A stretch of 64,000 nt of DNA from Lepidostoma basale (taxonomy: Eukaryota; Arthropoda; Insecta; Trichoptera; Lepidostomatidae). The DNA lies in the NCBI GenBank assembly GCA_022606425.2, contig JAHDVF020001574.1, positions 1-64,000 of the forward strand, written 5' to 3'. This document shows positions 11,400 to 21,712 of this stretch, piece by piece. The translations under genes and the position numbers were made by a program. The stretch's first letter is position 1. The number at the start of each line of letters is the position of its first letter. Under the pieces are notes generated by a model. It had not been told where the DNA came from, made no database searches, and saw only the letters and a list, made by a program, of their open reading frames with translations.

Positions 11400-11815
11400 G
11401 TTCGAATCTACAAGACATGCGTACGTCCTATAATGACATATGGAATAGAAACGAGAGCTGACACCATCAGAACAAAAAGTCTTCTAAGAACTACAGAAAT
11501 GAAGAGTCTCCTATCCGTTGCGGGAACGACACTCCGAGACAGAATAAGAAATTCCGAAATAAGAAAGATCTGCAATGTAGAAGATGTCGTGCGATGGGGA
11601 AGACTGAGAAGACGCTATTGGAGAGATGATGTGGAAAGAGCGTGTTCTGAAAGAGTGATAAATATAGCCGCAAATAAAGTACCAACAGGAAATCGACCTG
11701 CAGGAAGACCACCTAAAAGATGGCGAGACAGTTGTACATCTGCATTCCAGGGACAGGCTTCGAGAAATAACAGGACACAGTCCTAAATAAAGCAGAAGAA
11801 GATGAAGAAGAAGAA
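11400..11815 (+). mobile_element. LINE-C copy, open to its stop codon
   Basis: Reads TCVRP-type sequence, then YGIETRADTIRTKSLL, TLRDRIRNSEIRKIC, VVRWGRLRRRYWRDDVERA and GRPPKRWRDS, ending at a stop at 11784-11786. A GAAGAAGATGAAGAAG tail follows. It is 5' truncated but unusually free of frameshifts. Confidence 0.85.
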
Positions 11816-11879
11816 AAAAATACGGTATCGCGTCTCAATCTCATGCGAATCAAATTTGATCGAATGCTTTGGTGGTGGC

Positions 11880-12045
11880 ATGGTATTTTCATTGCAATAT
11901 CAGGCAGATTAGTTGAAATAAAGGGCCGCCTCTGCATACATTTTGAAAATGGTGCTTTTGCGGTGGCAGGTCCGTCCGCCTGGAATATGCTCCCTGCACG
12001 CTTCAGATGCATTGACAACCCTACTGATTTAATTTTTTAAAATTA
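11880..12045 (+). mobile_element. CR1/L2-like LINE C-terminus
   Basis: Reads KGRLCIHFENGAFAVAGPSA and then WNMLPARFRCIDNPTDLIF before a stop. The AVAGPxAWNxLP motif is typical of the end of CR1/L2-type reverse transcriptases. Homologous to 490-905 (minus). Confidence 0.7.
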
Positions 12046-12159
12046 TTTCCCCATTATTTCAAAATATTCAAAAAAATGTAAACAACTAATATCTGATAGC
12101 CAGTGTTAGATTCAGACGGCTCTTCACAAATTAGTCAAATTATTATTTTTATTATTATA

Positions 12160-12335
12160 GCATAAAACACTTCTACGCACAGTGCAGAGATGACCTTGCA
12201 GAAGAAAAGACCGTCCTGCCCACGTCTTCCCTTGCTCTAAATGCCCAAAGTTTATGGATCCAGTATTGGACTCTTCGGGCATATGGGGACGCGCATCCGT
12301 GAAGAAGATTCTTCCTTTGGATACGAGTGACAGCC
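12160..12335 (+). mobile_element. LINE 3' end with degraded C2H2 finger
   Basis: One frame gives KVYGSSIGLFGHMGTRIREE, resembling the single C2H2-like finger (GLxxHxxxH) that closes some RTE-like LINE proteins. A related minus-strand piece is at 42245-43095. Confidence 0.5.
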
Positions 12336-12391
12336 GGCATTGTTTGTGAGCGTCAAGATTTTTATATATTATATTTATTTTTTCTTAAGTA

Positions 12392-12682
12392 CAGTAGGCT
12401 CCCTATTATCCGGGGTCGGATTAACCGGTTTACGGATTAACTATGGCAGATTTCTTTCAACATATGAGTATGTTGCAAGTATCTTTTACTATTTATTTAA
12501 AAAAAGTGTTGTTTTCCGTAAATTGATCTATTTTGGGATACTCTGTTTTGGTTTGTATGCCGATAATTGTGATAAAAGTATCATTTTCATACTAAAATTC
12601 AATTAATTTAATCACAAATTATCCCGTTTTTTTCATCCGTATGTTTTCTTTTTCGATTACCCCGGATAATTGAAAATCGTAT
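12392..12682. mobile_element. pogo/Tigger-like non-autonomous remnant
   Basis: Begins CAGTAGGCTCCC immediately after TA. ATTATCCGGGGT near the left end is matched by its complement near 12655-12672. CAG starts, TA targets and ATTATCCG-like ends are typical of pogo elements. No transposase remains. Confidence 0.6.
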
Positions 12683-12789
12683 TATGCGCCATGATACAGC
12701 CCAAACACAACCTAATATCTAAAAAATATCATCATGATTTTTCAATATTAAAACTTTCTAGTTTCCTTATGATATATATTTTTTTATAT

Positions 12790-12912
12790 AATTGCGTAGA
12801 TTTTCCCGGTTGGTAGCAATATGTATTTTGGGATCTTGGAAAATCCGTGTAACTCGTCTTTCTGGACCGACGTTTCGGAAATCGTTGCAGTCTCCATCTT
12901 CAGGGTGGTTAT
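12790..12912 (-). repeat. Hammerhead-bearing repeat, subfamily HH3
   Basis: Unit of ~125 bp shared with 32532-32665. The hammerhead lies at 12866-12907 on the minus strand: stem I ACC/GGT, box CTGAAGA, an extra T, stem II GGAGA/TTTCC, then GAAACGTC with a GUC cleavage triplet. Stem III is only the ACGT palindrome. This copy is not paired with an inverted partner. Confidence 0.75.
12866..12907 (-). ncRNA. Hammerhead ribozyme candidate (HH3)
   Basis: Both catalytic boxes are present and stem II has five pairs, one of them G-U. The predicted cut follows the C complementary to base 12869. Self-cleavage is inferred from the motif only. Confidence 0.65.
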
Positions 12913-12999
12913 TTTATAAAGCATATTTGTTTTGTTATTTTTTATATGATGATTATTTATGTATTTATTATGCCTTAATGTTTTTTTGAATTAAATGTC

Positions 13000-13519
13000 T
13001 CCCATATAAAATCACTATACATCGAACAACTCCGAATGTTGGATATGAAAGGTACTATGGACCATATATATCCATGAACCCTTCAAAATGACTTTGAATC
13101 AATTCAGATGATTTTTAGGTACGGTTATAATTTATAAACCGAAACAGACGGGAATGAAAATTATATTTCAATATTCAAGAAAATAATATAGAGTAAAAAT
13201 ATATAAATATAGGTGCAGGAGGACCATGGATAGCAAAGATAATTTTTTTGGGGATATTTTAGCTTGATTGTTTACTTTGAAGTTTCTCACAGGTCTAAAG
13301 GAGTAGTTTTGGGATAAATGACGCAATGTTTTGAAGATTATATTCGATGATTAACGTCGTTTATCTCAAACCCAACCAAATAAATTCAAAAGGTTATCGT
13401 TTATAAATAAATTTATAATATTTTTACTAGATATATTTTTATTGCGTTTCTATTAAGTAATTAATTAATTAAATCTGAACAAAAACAACAATATATCAAA
13501 TTACATCTAATTAAACATT
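13000..13519. other. AT-rich, no gene
   Basis: No coding signal or structured repeat noticed. Confidence 0.4.
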
Positions 13520-13530
13520 GATGTTATATT

Positions 13531-13950
13531 AACTAACTAACTAAGAATGGACTGCCACACTTTTCTTCCTGACATATTTTTCTCGCTTCCTCAACATTCA
13601 TACATCGTGTCATGCACGCGCGTCGATTTCTCTGACTCCTCACATGGCCGACATTCAATATTTGATTTATTTGATCGTGCCAGGTTTTCCTCGGTTTTAC
13701 TCTATTTCTGGTTCCATTTACATCGTTAACAAATAATTTTTTTACCATTCTTTCTTCATTCATTCTTTCCATATGTCCAAACCATCATTCGCACCGTCAT
13801 AACACCATCATTAGCACCGCATTCACTTCTTATATTTTCATTCGAAACTCTGTCATACACAGATTATCTACACATTCGTCTAAGAGATCTCATTTCTACT
13901 GCATTTATTCTACTTTCATCCTTCTTTTGCCAGTTCCATGCTTGATGCAT
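13531..13950 (-). mobile_element. LINE-A copy with internal deletion and TSD
   Basis: Reads HMERM-like sequence, NDVNGTRNR, KTWHDQINQILNVGHVRSQ and RACMTRCMNVEEA on the minus strand, with a gap around the MNKIMKGSLRWFG section. TTAG-repeat tail. GATGTTATATT at 13520-13530 and GATGTTGTATT at 13951-13961 form an 11-bp target duplication with one mismatch. Confidence 0.85.
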
Positions 13951-13964
13951 GATGTTGTATTGCG

Positions 13965-14368
13965 GTTCGTATTATGTATTTTTTCATTCTTGTTTTATTA
14001 TATAACTAGCCGACCCAGCAAACTTCGTACCGCCTCTCAATCTATAAATGTTGTGTTAACTTATTAGTTGAATTAAATTCAGTTATTTGTTAAGTTAAAA
14101 TTAATTAAGTTCAATAAACCAATTTCGAAACTTCTCGAGGCCGAGACGAACGAAAAAAAATCCATCGAAATCATTCAATCGGTTCTCGAGATATCATAAA
14201 AAAAGCAGTTCCATAGAAAATATATGAGAAAATGAATTTTCTTTTCGTAATTTTTTTCGATGTTTTAATAGTTATTCTGTTATCCGGGACGGTAAGATAA
14301 GCATTAAACAGTGCATAGGCTTGTGTGGTAATCAACGGTGGATTTTCATTAAAAATATATATTATCTT
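13965..14368. other. No gene seen
   Basis: AT-rich. The segment near 14010-14200 (ACCCAGCAAACTTCGTACCG) has the look of an old repeat, but no partner is in the window. Confidence 0.35.
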
Positions 14369-14369
14369 C

Positions 14370-14945
14370 TTCCTAGCCTTCCCTCCACTGCTGGATGGCC
14401 TCTTCCATCTGTCTCCATTTTTCTATATCCTGTGCCGTTTCAATAATTTTTTTCTCGGCGACCACAACAATATCGTCGGTCCATCTCTTCTGTGGCCGAC
14501 CGACACCCCTTTTGTTTTCCCATGGCCTCCACTTTAAGACTTTGGGAGTGCATTTTAAACTTGGCTGTCTGGCTACGTGTCCTGCCCATTGCCATTTCAA
14601 TTTTGCGATCCGATCCATGATATCGGAGACTTTTGTTTGGCGTCTGTATCTGTATCTGTATCTGTATCTGTATTTGTAATTCTATCACTCAGACTTATGC
14701 CCAACATTTGCCGCTCCATGGATCGTTGCGCGCATTTCAATTTGTGGACAGTATTTATGGTCAGGGAAATTGTTTCCAAACCATATGTCATCACAGACAA
14801 GATGCATGCTTCGTAGGTTTTCCTTTTTAAATTAATGGGGATATTCTTGTTTCTCATTATATGACTGAGCTTTCCGAAGGCTACCCAACCAAGTCCAATT
14901 CTTCTGGGTATTTCAGCCACCTGGTTTTCTTTTCCCATTTTTACT
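14370..14945 (-). mobile_element. LINE-D copy carrying a microsatellite in its frame
   Basis: The minus strand gives IGLGWVAFGKLSHIMRNK, YGLETISLTINTVHKLK, RQMLGISLSDRITN and then a run of TD repeats. It continues in another frame with LKWQWAGHVARQ, GRPQKRWTDDIVVV and EEAIQQWREG. Colinear with 54524-55030. The hexanucleotide run replaces the EEIRRRTRVADV region. Confidence 0.85.
14641..14676 (+). repeat. (TCTGTA)n microsatellite inside LINE-D
   Basis: About six hexanucleotide units at the position of a short charged segment of the LINE-D protein; the downstream frame is shifted. Confidence 0.85.
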
Positions 14946-15486
14946 TATGTCCGAGGTAGACGTATTCTTCAACAGTTTCAATTATTTTGTCGTCAATTTT
15001 TATGTTTCTGTTGGACGGACTCTTGTATCATATTTACCATAAATAATGTTGTGCTCATGAGACAAGTGCGCCTTACAGTGAAGAACAATCGACATTTTTA
15101 TATCGAATCTTTCTGGTTAGACTGGTTATCTTAAAATATTATTTTTATTGCATCATAGTCGTATTAATATCTGTCTGCAAGCGCAATTGTTTGTTCTTGT
15201 TGATACGAAAGACTAGATGCACTTCAAGGCCAGTCTACTATCTGACGTTTCTGTGTTAGGACAATATTTCGTTAATCAAACACAATAAAACCCTCCCAAC
15301 TTCAACGTTCGGTTAATCGTTTCGTCATTTCTTATGTGTGTATTTGTTGGATCAACAATAATTCTATACGAATGGATTCTATTTTTCGTGTTGGTAGAAT
15401 GGATTTGATATTTGTGAAAACGTTATCCTCGTATAAATAAAAATTACATTTTATGGGCCATGTTACTATGTATAATTATTCTTAAC
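14946..15486. other. No gene seen
   Basis: 14945-15030 may be a further degraded part of LINE-D; the rest is AT-rich without features. Confidence 0.35.
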
Positions 15487-15957
15487 TACACCTGGCGTCC
15501 AGTTTTATAGTATAGTACTCTATCCTGGCACACCTCTCTAGCTTCCTCCACATTCATACAGCGAGTCATACACGCACGTCGATTCTTCCGACTTCTAACA
15601 TGACCAACCTTTAAAATTGGATTAATTTGGTCATACCATGTTTTCCTCGGTCTGCCTCGACTCCGTATTATATTTACATCATTAACGTATACTTTCTTAA
15701 CCATTATTTCTCCATCCATGCGCTCCATATGTCCGAACCAACGCAGCGATCATGAAAGCGAAAACGGCCGTTCATAATGGAGTTCTGGTCTCAACCCTAT
15801 TGTATGGAAACGAAGCATGGAACTGGCAGAAGAAGGATGAGAGCAGAATAAATGCGGTAGAGATGAGATCCCTTAGACGTATGTGTGATAGAACGATATA
15901 CGACAGAATCTCAAATGCTGATATAAAAAAGGAATATAGAGCGGAAGGGGGTATTTG
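15487..15957. mobile_element. LINE-A copy with an internal inversion
   Basis: 15487-15750 is minus strand (LRWFGHMERMDGEIMVKK to MNVEEAREVCQDR). 15751-15957 is plus strand (MKAKTAVHNGVLVSTLLYGN to ISNADIKKEYRAEGG). In the intact copy at 57408-58432 these two parts are adjacent and colinear. Reading on the minus strand, the 5' part is inverted, joined by its 5' end to the start of the 3' part: the product expected from twin priming. The 3' tail is missing here. Confidence 0.85.
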
Positions 15958-16055
15958 TCAATTTTTGAAATTCTTGTATTCTCCTTGCGGTCCACATGAT
16001 ACCTCTAAAAGCGCCCTTCTGCCTCTTCCCAACCTCACAAGGAAAGACCTTATAT
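15958..16055 (-). mobile_element. LINE-C fragment
   Basis: The sequence from TTTTTGAAATTCTTGTATTC to about 16055 matches 22428-22540 on the minus strand (region around the RWGRxRRRFWRDHV motif). Confidence 0.75.
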
Positions 16056-16317
16056 TAGTTATATTATGTTATATAAAGTAGAAGTTACATTACATAAATA
16101 GAATTGACATGATTCAACATTAAAAGTCACTATTGAATGTATGATGCGTATATAATGAATATGCTAATATGTATTAACAACAATGTAAACATGTCAATCC
16201 CATCATAAACCTTCTAGAAAACTGACGTGATCATCAATATAAAATAATACAATATGGAGTTTTGCATTATTCTTCAAAAAATAGCAAAAAAGTTGTATTT
16301 TAAAATACTTGTATTTT
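16056..16317. repeat. AT-rich, contains a single fold-back arm
   Basis: 16195-16270 matches one arm of the TTCTAGAAG fold-back family (CATGTCAATCCCAT, CTTCTAGAAAACTGACG, AATATGGAGTTTTGCATTAT). Otherwise empty. Confidence 0.55.
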
Positions 16318-16575
16318 AATTATTAATACGAAATAAAAAAGCCCGTTTTCTCAAAGATTTATTATAATTTATGGAAATGACATATTTCGCTTGCATAAAG
16401 AATTATCAAATGTAGCGAAAATCAAACAAGTTTTTGTTTTTATAAACGAGTTAAAGGAGTAGAATACGGTAATTAAGGATTAGATAGGCCAAACGAGTCA
16501 TTCCCATAAATTATAATAAAACTTCTAGAAAACTAGAAGCATTATTTTTTTAATATGGAGATTTACAGCATTGTT
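16318..16575. repeat. TTCTAGAAG-family fold-back, degraded
   Basis: Left arm AATACGAAAT...CGTTTTCTC...TTTATTATAATTTATGGAAA is mirrored by ATTCCCATAAATTATAATAA and CTTCTAGAAAACT on the right. The word AATATGGAGATTTACAGCAT follows, as at 30850 and 61490. The arms are separated by unrelated AT-rich sequence. Confidence 0.65.
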
Positions 16576-16859
16576 CAAATACTGTCCAAAAAGCCCTCAG
16601 CTTCGCACAAACTCAAGAGGTAGGGGCCGCCCAATGCCAACATGGTAGGCCAACATGGAAAAGGATCTGAAACACGAGAACCTGACAGTGGATATGAGCC
16701 AGGATAAAAAAGTTTGGTGCCTTCGTATGACAAGGGAAGTGGCAAAGGGAAAGAAGGGACATAATTGTTCACGAAACAATAAATGACTCGTATTTTATTT
16801 ATACTATTATATATTTTGTCATATTATTACTTAAACAGCCGATGATTCCATGGGCTACA

Positions 16860-17345
16860 ACATGGATTACATCCATAAAAACCGGAAAATACCGATCAAC
16901 CTGAAACGAAAAGTCTATGAAGCCTGCGTTCTGCCAGTTTGTTTTCTGCGTTCTTGGTACTTATGGTCTTGAAACTGTAACATTGTCCAAACAAAGTGCC
17001 GAGAAACTACGAGTGACCCAAAGAGCAATGTTAGGAATAAGCCTAAGAGACAGAGTCAGAAACGATACGGTGAGAGAAAAAACAAAGGTCACTGACATCA
17101 TTCACCGAATGGCGACTCTAATATGGCAGTGGGCATGTCACGTAGCCAGAAGCTCAGATTAAAAATGAACAAAGTGGACGGCAAAGAGAAGTGCAGGGCT
17201 ACCGCAACTACGCTGGAAGGATGATCTGAACAGACACGTCGGAATAACCTGGATGCAGGCTGCATAAGACAGAGTGACATGGAAGCGAATAGAGGAGGCT
17301 TTTTTGTCCAGGAGTGGACGGGAATAGGCTGAGGAAGAAGAAGAA
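16860..17345 (+). mobile_element. LINE-D-like copy, plus strand
   Basis: Reads YGLETVTLSKQSAEKLRVTQ, RAMLGISLRDRVRNDTVREK, TKVTDIIHRMATLIWQWACH and then stops; LRWKDDLNRHVGITWMQAA is in another frame. Same subfamily as 37128-37585 (minus). Confidence 0.85.
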
Positions 17346-17480
17346 ACAGCCGATGTCGTCCACTGCTGGACATAGGCCTCCCACACACTTCATATATTCT
17401 TATCTTGTGCCCTTTGGAGGAGGCCTTTTTCGATGTCATCAGACCATCGTGTGGGGGGTCTTCCTTTTGGCCGTATTATA
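17346..17480 (-). mobile_element. LINE-D terminal fragment, tail-to-tail with the previous copy
   Basis: The minus strand reads DDIEKGLLQRAQDKNIW and WEAYVQQWTTSAV across frames. It belongs to a different LINE-D subfamily from 16860-17345, so this is a chance tail-to-tail junction rather than a duplication. Confidence 0.7.
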
Positions 17481-17955
17481 TAATGGAGAAAATAGTAGCA
17501 GTGTTTGAAAAACTGGCCCGCATCACATCTCTGCGTGTTCCTAGGTGGATGAATATTGCATGCAGAGCGATCCGTATAAGTACCTAAATTATCTATTCTT
17601 TCGAATAATTTTACATTAATTTCATCAATCTTGCTCCTATCTGTCCGCCAAATCGAATTACGGAATCATTTTGCATTAGGTTCGTAAATCAAATTATTAT
17701 ATTGTTTATGGAAAATATCCGCGTTAGTGACAAATCAAATCACGGATCCTTTCAGAGGAAAATGTTCTCCGCTCAGATCCAAGAAAATCTAATAAATCGT
17801 TTATGATACTATTATGACGAATAATCCATAGTAATAAAATGTCATTGGAATTCAAAAAAGTACAGAGATAACTTGTTTTACCAGTTTTTTTAATTGTTTA
17901 ATATTTTCCTCTACCGGTCAGATAACCTCATAGTTTCCCAAACATATTTCCCAAA
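17481..17955. other. No gene seen
   Basis: AT-rich stretch without coding signal. Confidence 0.4.
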
Positions 17956-17958
17956 CAA

Positions 17959-18037
17959 CTTCGTAGCCGAGTGGTAAGTGGACCACCATGACGGTCCCGG
18001 ATTCGATTCTCGGTGATGGCACTGTGATTGTCACACT
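17959..18037 (+). mobile_element. SINE-1 head, truncated by a fold-back element
   Basis: A-box TAGCCGAGTGG at 17964-17974 and B-box-like GGATTCGATTC at 17999-18009. The body stops after GATTGTCACAC, where the inverted-repeat element 18038-18145 begins. Confidence 0.8.
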
Positions 18038-18145
18038 TTTGCACCTTTCATAAAAATATTTCGGGAAAATACTTCCCTTCTTCAGTGTATGAATTTGATG
18101 TTTGTACCCCGAAACATGTTTGTGAAAGGTACAAAAAAGTGTTGT
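18038..18145. repeat. Small fold-back with hammerhead-like left arm
   Basis: The arms CACTTTTGCACCTTTCA and TGAAAGGTACAAAAAAGTG are inverted. On the minus strand 18053-18093 reads CTGAAGA, an extra A, stem II GGGAA/TTCCC, then GAAAT: a hammerhead core with a decayed stem III. The right arm keeps CCCCGAAACATGTTTGTG but has lost the CUGANGA box. Confidence 0.65.
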
Positions 18146-18327
18146 GAAAATACAATGTTTTAAAAAAGTTATTCAAATGTGAATGCAAAACACAAAGTGA
18201 TCGCGAATAATGAAAAACATATTTGAATTATTCACTTCGGAGAAATCGACGTGTGTGCATGACACGATGCATAAATGCTGTAGAATAGAGAAAAGAATTT
18301 ATGTAGACGAGAGAAGTACGTATGCAG

Positions 18328-18545
18328 ACGATCTTCGTGGCCGAGTGGAAAGTGCTTTGACTGCCACCCTGAAGGTCCCGAATAGCACTGTGATTGTCAC
18401 ACTGTCTTTGGTCTGGTGTAGAATTCACGTGACAATAAAATGGCGATAGATTAGCTACCTATCACATGTCATGAGAATCAATATGATAGCTATACCCTTT
18501 ATATCGATTTGGCTTGCGCTATAATAACAAAACAATAATAATCAT
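18328..18545 (+). mobile_element. SINE-1 copy lacking its B box
   Basis: A-box TGGCCGAGTGG at 18338-18348 and the CTGCCAC loop are present, but the B box is deleted. The body (CACGTGACAATAAAATGGCG, TAGATTAGCTACCTATCAC) is full length and ends in an AATAATAAT-like tail. Confidence 0.82.
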
Positions 18546-18699
18546 ATTTGACCCACGCCCCCTTTTCAGCGAAAAAAAAATCTGTTGTTTTCCATTATTA
18601 AATATTATTATTTTATTTATATACCTATCAATAAAATTATAATAAATATACGCTTAGACGTAAATTGTAAAATATTTATTAATTTGGATTATAAAAAAA

Positions 18700-18860
18700 A
18701 ACATTGCACATTTTTACATTCAACATGTTTCGGACTACAGATGTCTTTCCTCAGAGTAGAAATTTGAACAATAAAATCAGACAAAATCGTTACTTACAAT
18801 ATAATTGTTACTATACAGATTGTTTTAGTTGGGGAGGGGGGAGGGGGGTCTAAGTCCACA
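18700..18860 (-). repeat. Single hammerhead-like arm
   Basis: The minus strand reads CTGAGGA, an extra A, a weak stem II and GAAACATGTT. The sequence beyond the motif (TTGAACAATAAAATCAGAC, CGTTACTTA) resembles that after the arm at 5618-5702. A G-rich tract lies at 18833-18849. Confidence 0.5.
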
Positions 18861-19277
18861 GGTAATAGGTAATTGTTATTTAATTAGAATAGCTGGACAA
18901 AGGGAACAAATCAATTATTGTACTCGTATTTGAAGTAAAGTTTACTTTCCATTAAATATTTTCATACTTTTAGTGAGTTTTTAAATTTCTTGAATCTAAA
19001 GGTTATTTCGTATTATATTCCTATTATTAACGTGTAAAATTTGAACGCTGTATTAAACGAATGTTCTTTTTGAAATAAGTGGTTAGCGAATTCAGAACAA
19101 TTGTTATTTATTAATTAATCATAATGAGAGTTAGGTTAACAGATTATTATTCCCATTTTTTCTATTTTACTGGGTGTCATTTTTAGGTTACTCTCTGGTG
19201 GTCGGTTTAAGAACTACATATGTATGTACGTACATCGAAAATTATATATACTCGTATATGCATTTACAACGTGTGAT
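18861..19277. other. AT-rich, no gene
   Basis: Nothing recognisable. Confidence 0.4.
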
Positions 19278-19288
19278 AAAGGATTTTA

Positions 19289-19775
19289 ACTAAGTAACCA
19301 TCACGCCGTCTTTCCGAAGAGGCCGGCAGAAAGAATGGACTGCCACACTTTTCTTTCCTGACATATTTCTCTCGCTTCCTCAACATTCATACATCGTGTC
19401 ATGCACGCGCGTCGATTTTTCTGACTCCTCACATGGCCGACATTCAATATTTGATTTATTTGATCGTGCCACGTTTTCCTCGGTCTTCCTCTATTTCTAG
19501 TTCCAATTACATCGTTAACATATTTTTTTTTTGATATTCTTTATTCATTCATTCTTTCCATATGTACAAACCATATTAATGATCCTTTCATTATTTTGTT
19601 CATAACACCATAATTCGCACCGCATTCACTTCTTATATTTTCATATCATACACAGAGTGTCAACACATTCGTCTGAGAGATCTCATTTCAACTGCATTTA
19701 TTCTACTTTCATCCTTCTTTTGCCAGTTCCATGATACGCTTCTATACATAAGGGTAGGTAGAAGAACACCATTTT
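19289..19775 (-). mobile_element. LINE-A copy with 11-bp TSD
   Basis: Minus-strand LINE-A C-terminus with many frame breaks and a TTAG/TTACTTAG tail. AAAGGATTTTA at 19278-19288 and 19776-19786 is an exact 11-bp target duplication, so the 5' truncation point is exactly defined. Confidence 0.9.
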
Positions 19776-19789
19776 AAAGGATTTTATAA

Positions 19790-20385
19790 TAGTTTATAAG
19801 GTTAAAAACATTAGCAAGTCATGGCCCTCTTTATGTACCCCAGCCTCGCTTATTAGTACCCCTAGAGGAGTCGATTGCCCACTTTGGGAACCTGTGGATC
19901 AATCAATTATAATAATTGCTAATAGATTTTTTATTACACATTAATACTTAGTATTAAAATGAGTTACTATTTTTCATATATAAAAAATGGTAGTACTGTA
20001 ACTTACTACGTATTTCATTACCTGTTTTTATATATTTTTGGGACCTCTAGTTATTTCCTTAGAACCTTGAAAATTCATTAACTCATAATCTCAATGTAAA
20101 AACTTTTTTTTTCTAGAGGCCATGGTAAAGATTCGATAACATTATTTTTTACTTATTCAATTGCGTTAGATTATTAAACTAACTAACTATAAATGAACGC
20201 GGTAAACGAATGAAAACTATTATAAGTATTTAAATACGTAGTATAAAAATAACTTAGTATTATATATAACTGTGATACATATAAAATTGTGGGATAATTA
20301 CAACCGGTTTCTAGAAACAATGACGTCAATTTTCAAGCATAATTGTTCAGTAATCTTAAGCAGATATTTTTGAGTATACACAGGT
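19790..20385. other. AT-rich, no gene
   Basis: Nothing recognisable. Confidence 0.4.
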
Positions 20386-20397
20386 TAGTGAAAACAC

Positions 20398-20899
20398 TAA
20401 CTAACTAACTAACTTACCATAACGCCGTCTCCCCGGAGGGATAGGTAGAAAGAATGGAACGCCACGATGTTCTGTCCTGACATACTTCTCTCGCTTCCTC
20501 TACATTCATACATCTTGTCATGCACGCACGTCGATTTTTTCGACTCCTCACGTGACCGACATTCAATATTTGATTGATTTGATCGTGCCACGTTTTCCTT
20601 GGCCTTCCTATATTTCTAGCTCCGTTCATGCCGTTTACATATACCTTCTTTACCATTCTGTCTTCACTTATTCTTTGCATGTGTCCAAACCATCTTAATG
20701 ACCCTTTCCTCATTTTGTTCATAACACTTTCATTCCCACCACATTCACTTCTTATACTTGCATTTATCACTCTATCATATACAGATTTGCCACATATTCG
20801 TCTTAGAGATTTCATTTCTACTGCATTTATTCTACGTTCATCCTTTTTTGCCAGTTCCATGCTTCACTTCCATACATAAGGGTCAGCACAAGAACACCC
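20398..20899 (-). mobile_element. LINE-A copy, open to its stop
   Basis: Reads INAVEMKSLRRICGKSVYD, MNKMRKGSLRWFGHMQRI, MVKKVYVNGMNGARNIGRPR, KTWHDQINQILNVGHVRSR and MNVEEAREVCQDRTSWRS, ending SGETALW-type sequence. The tail is four TTAG units. Flanks TAGTGAAAACAC (20386-20397) and TAGTAAACAC (20900-20909) look like a target duplication with a 2-bp difference. Confidence 0.88.
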
Positions 20900-20909
20900 T
20901 AGTAAACAC

Positions 20910-21257
20910 AATAAAGTAAATAATCATTTTTTTATTCTCTCTCTCACACCCGTCTCTTCTTCGTTATTAATTCTGTTCTTAATATGATCTAATCTCATAA
21001 ATACATATAAAAGTGCAGTTTTTTTATGAATTTACACACTAATGAAAATAAATAAAGATTAAATATATATTTTTAAATTGTATATTTAGTTAAAATCCCC
21101 TAATGTTCGTACCTTCGTCCGGTTTCGGCAGATCGCTGCCTTGTTTTTTTTTTTTTATAAATATCAACATGTTATGACATTATACGATGTCATAACTTTC
21201 TAGATTTTTATAAGTCGTGAAAACGTATATTTAATAAATAGATATTCAAATTTTCAA
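20910..21257. other. AT-rich, with a partial hammerhead arm
   Basis: On the minus strand 21108-21140 has stem II GGCAG/CTGCC followed by GAAACCGGAC (HH8). The CUGANGA box is replaced by an A tract, consistent with 5' truncation. Confidence 0.45.
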
Positions 21258-21391
21258 ATTTGTAAAGGGATGAACTATATAGAGCTATATATATTTATAA
21301 AAAAAAACATGAACTATATATGAACTCATCATGAACTATATATATTTGTAAAGGGATGAACTATATAGAGTTATACACATTTATAAAAAAA
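21258..21391 (+). repeat. Local duplication of a ~46-bp segment
   Basis: TTTGTAAAGGGATGAACTAT and the following AGAG.TATA..ATTTATAAAAA occur at 21258-21306 and 21346-21391. Confidence 0.7.
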
Positions 21392-21469
21392 ACTTTAAAT
21401 ATCTCATTAGTCTCAAATATAAGAAATTTGTAATAAATTATAGCATAAATTATTATCATTATTATTATT

Positions 21470-21712
21470 ATTATTTTGTTGATCGCTCTTTACATCATTA
21501 CAGCGCGAGCCAAATCGATGTAAAGGGTATAGCTTTCATATTGACTCTCGTGACATGTGATAGGTAGCTAATCTATCACCATTTATTGTCACGTGAATTC
21601 TTCACCAAACCAGAGCAGTGTGACAATCACACTGTCATCGCCGGGAATCGAACCCGGAACCTTCGGTGTGGCAGTCAAAGCACTTACCACTCGGCCACGA
21701 AGGTCGTCAATT
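21470..21712 (-). mobile_element. SINE-1, most complete copy
   Basis: On the minus strand the head has A-box TGGCCGAGTGG (21687-21697) and a perfect B-box GGTTCGATTCC (21644-21654), with CTGCCAC in the anticodon-loop position, as in tRNA-Gly(GCC). The body follows (GTCACGTGAATTC reverse at 21588-21600, TAGCTACCTATCAC) and an (ATAATA)n tail ends near 21470. The tRNA-Gly origin is inferred from this head alone. Confidence 0.88.

Noticed and set aside
16860..17480. A twin-primed LINE (plus then minus halves)
   Set aside because: The two halves belong to different LINE-D subfamilies and meet tail to tail, so they are separate insertions.
21630..21700. A tRNA gene on the minus strand
   Set aside because: The A and B boxes are good, but the acceptor stem does not pair, the same head recurs with a shared non-tRNA body at several places, and a tail follows: it is SINE-1.
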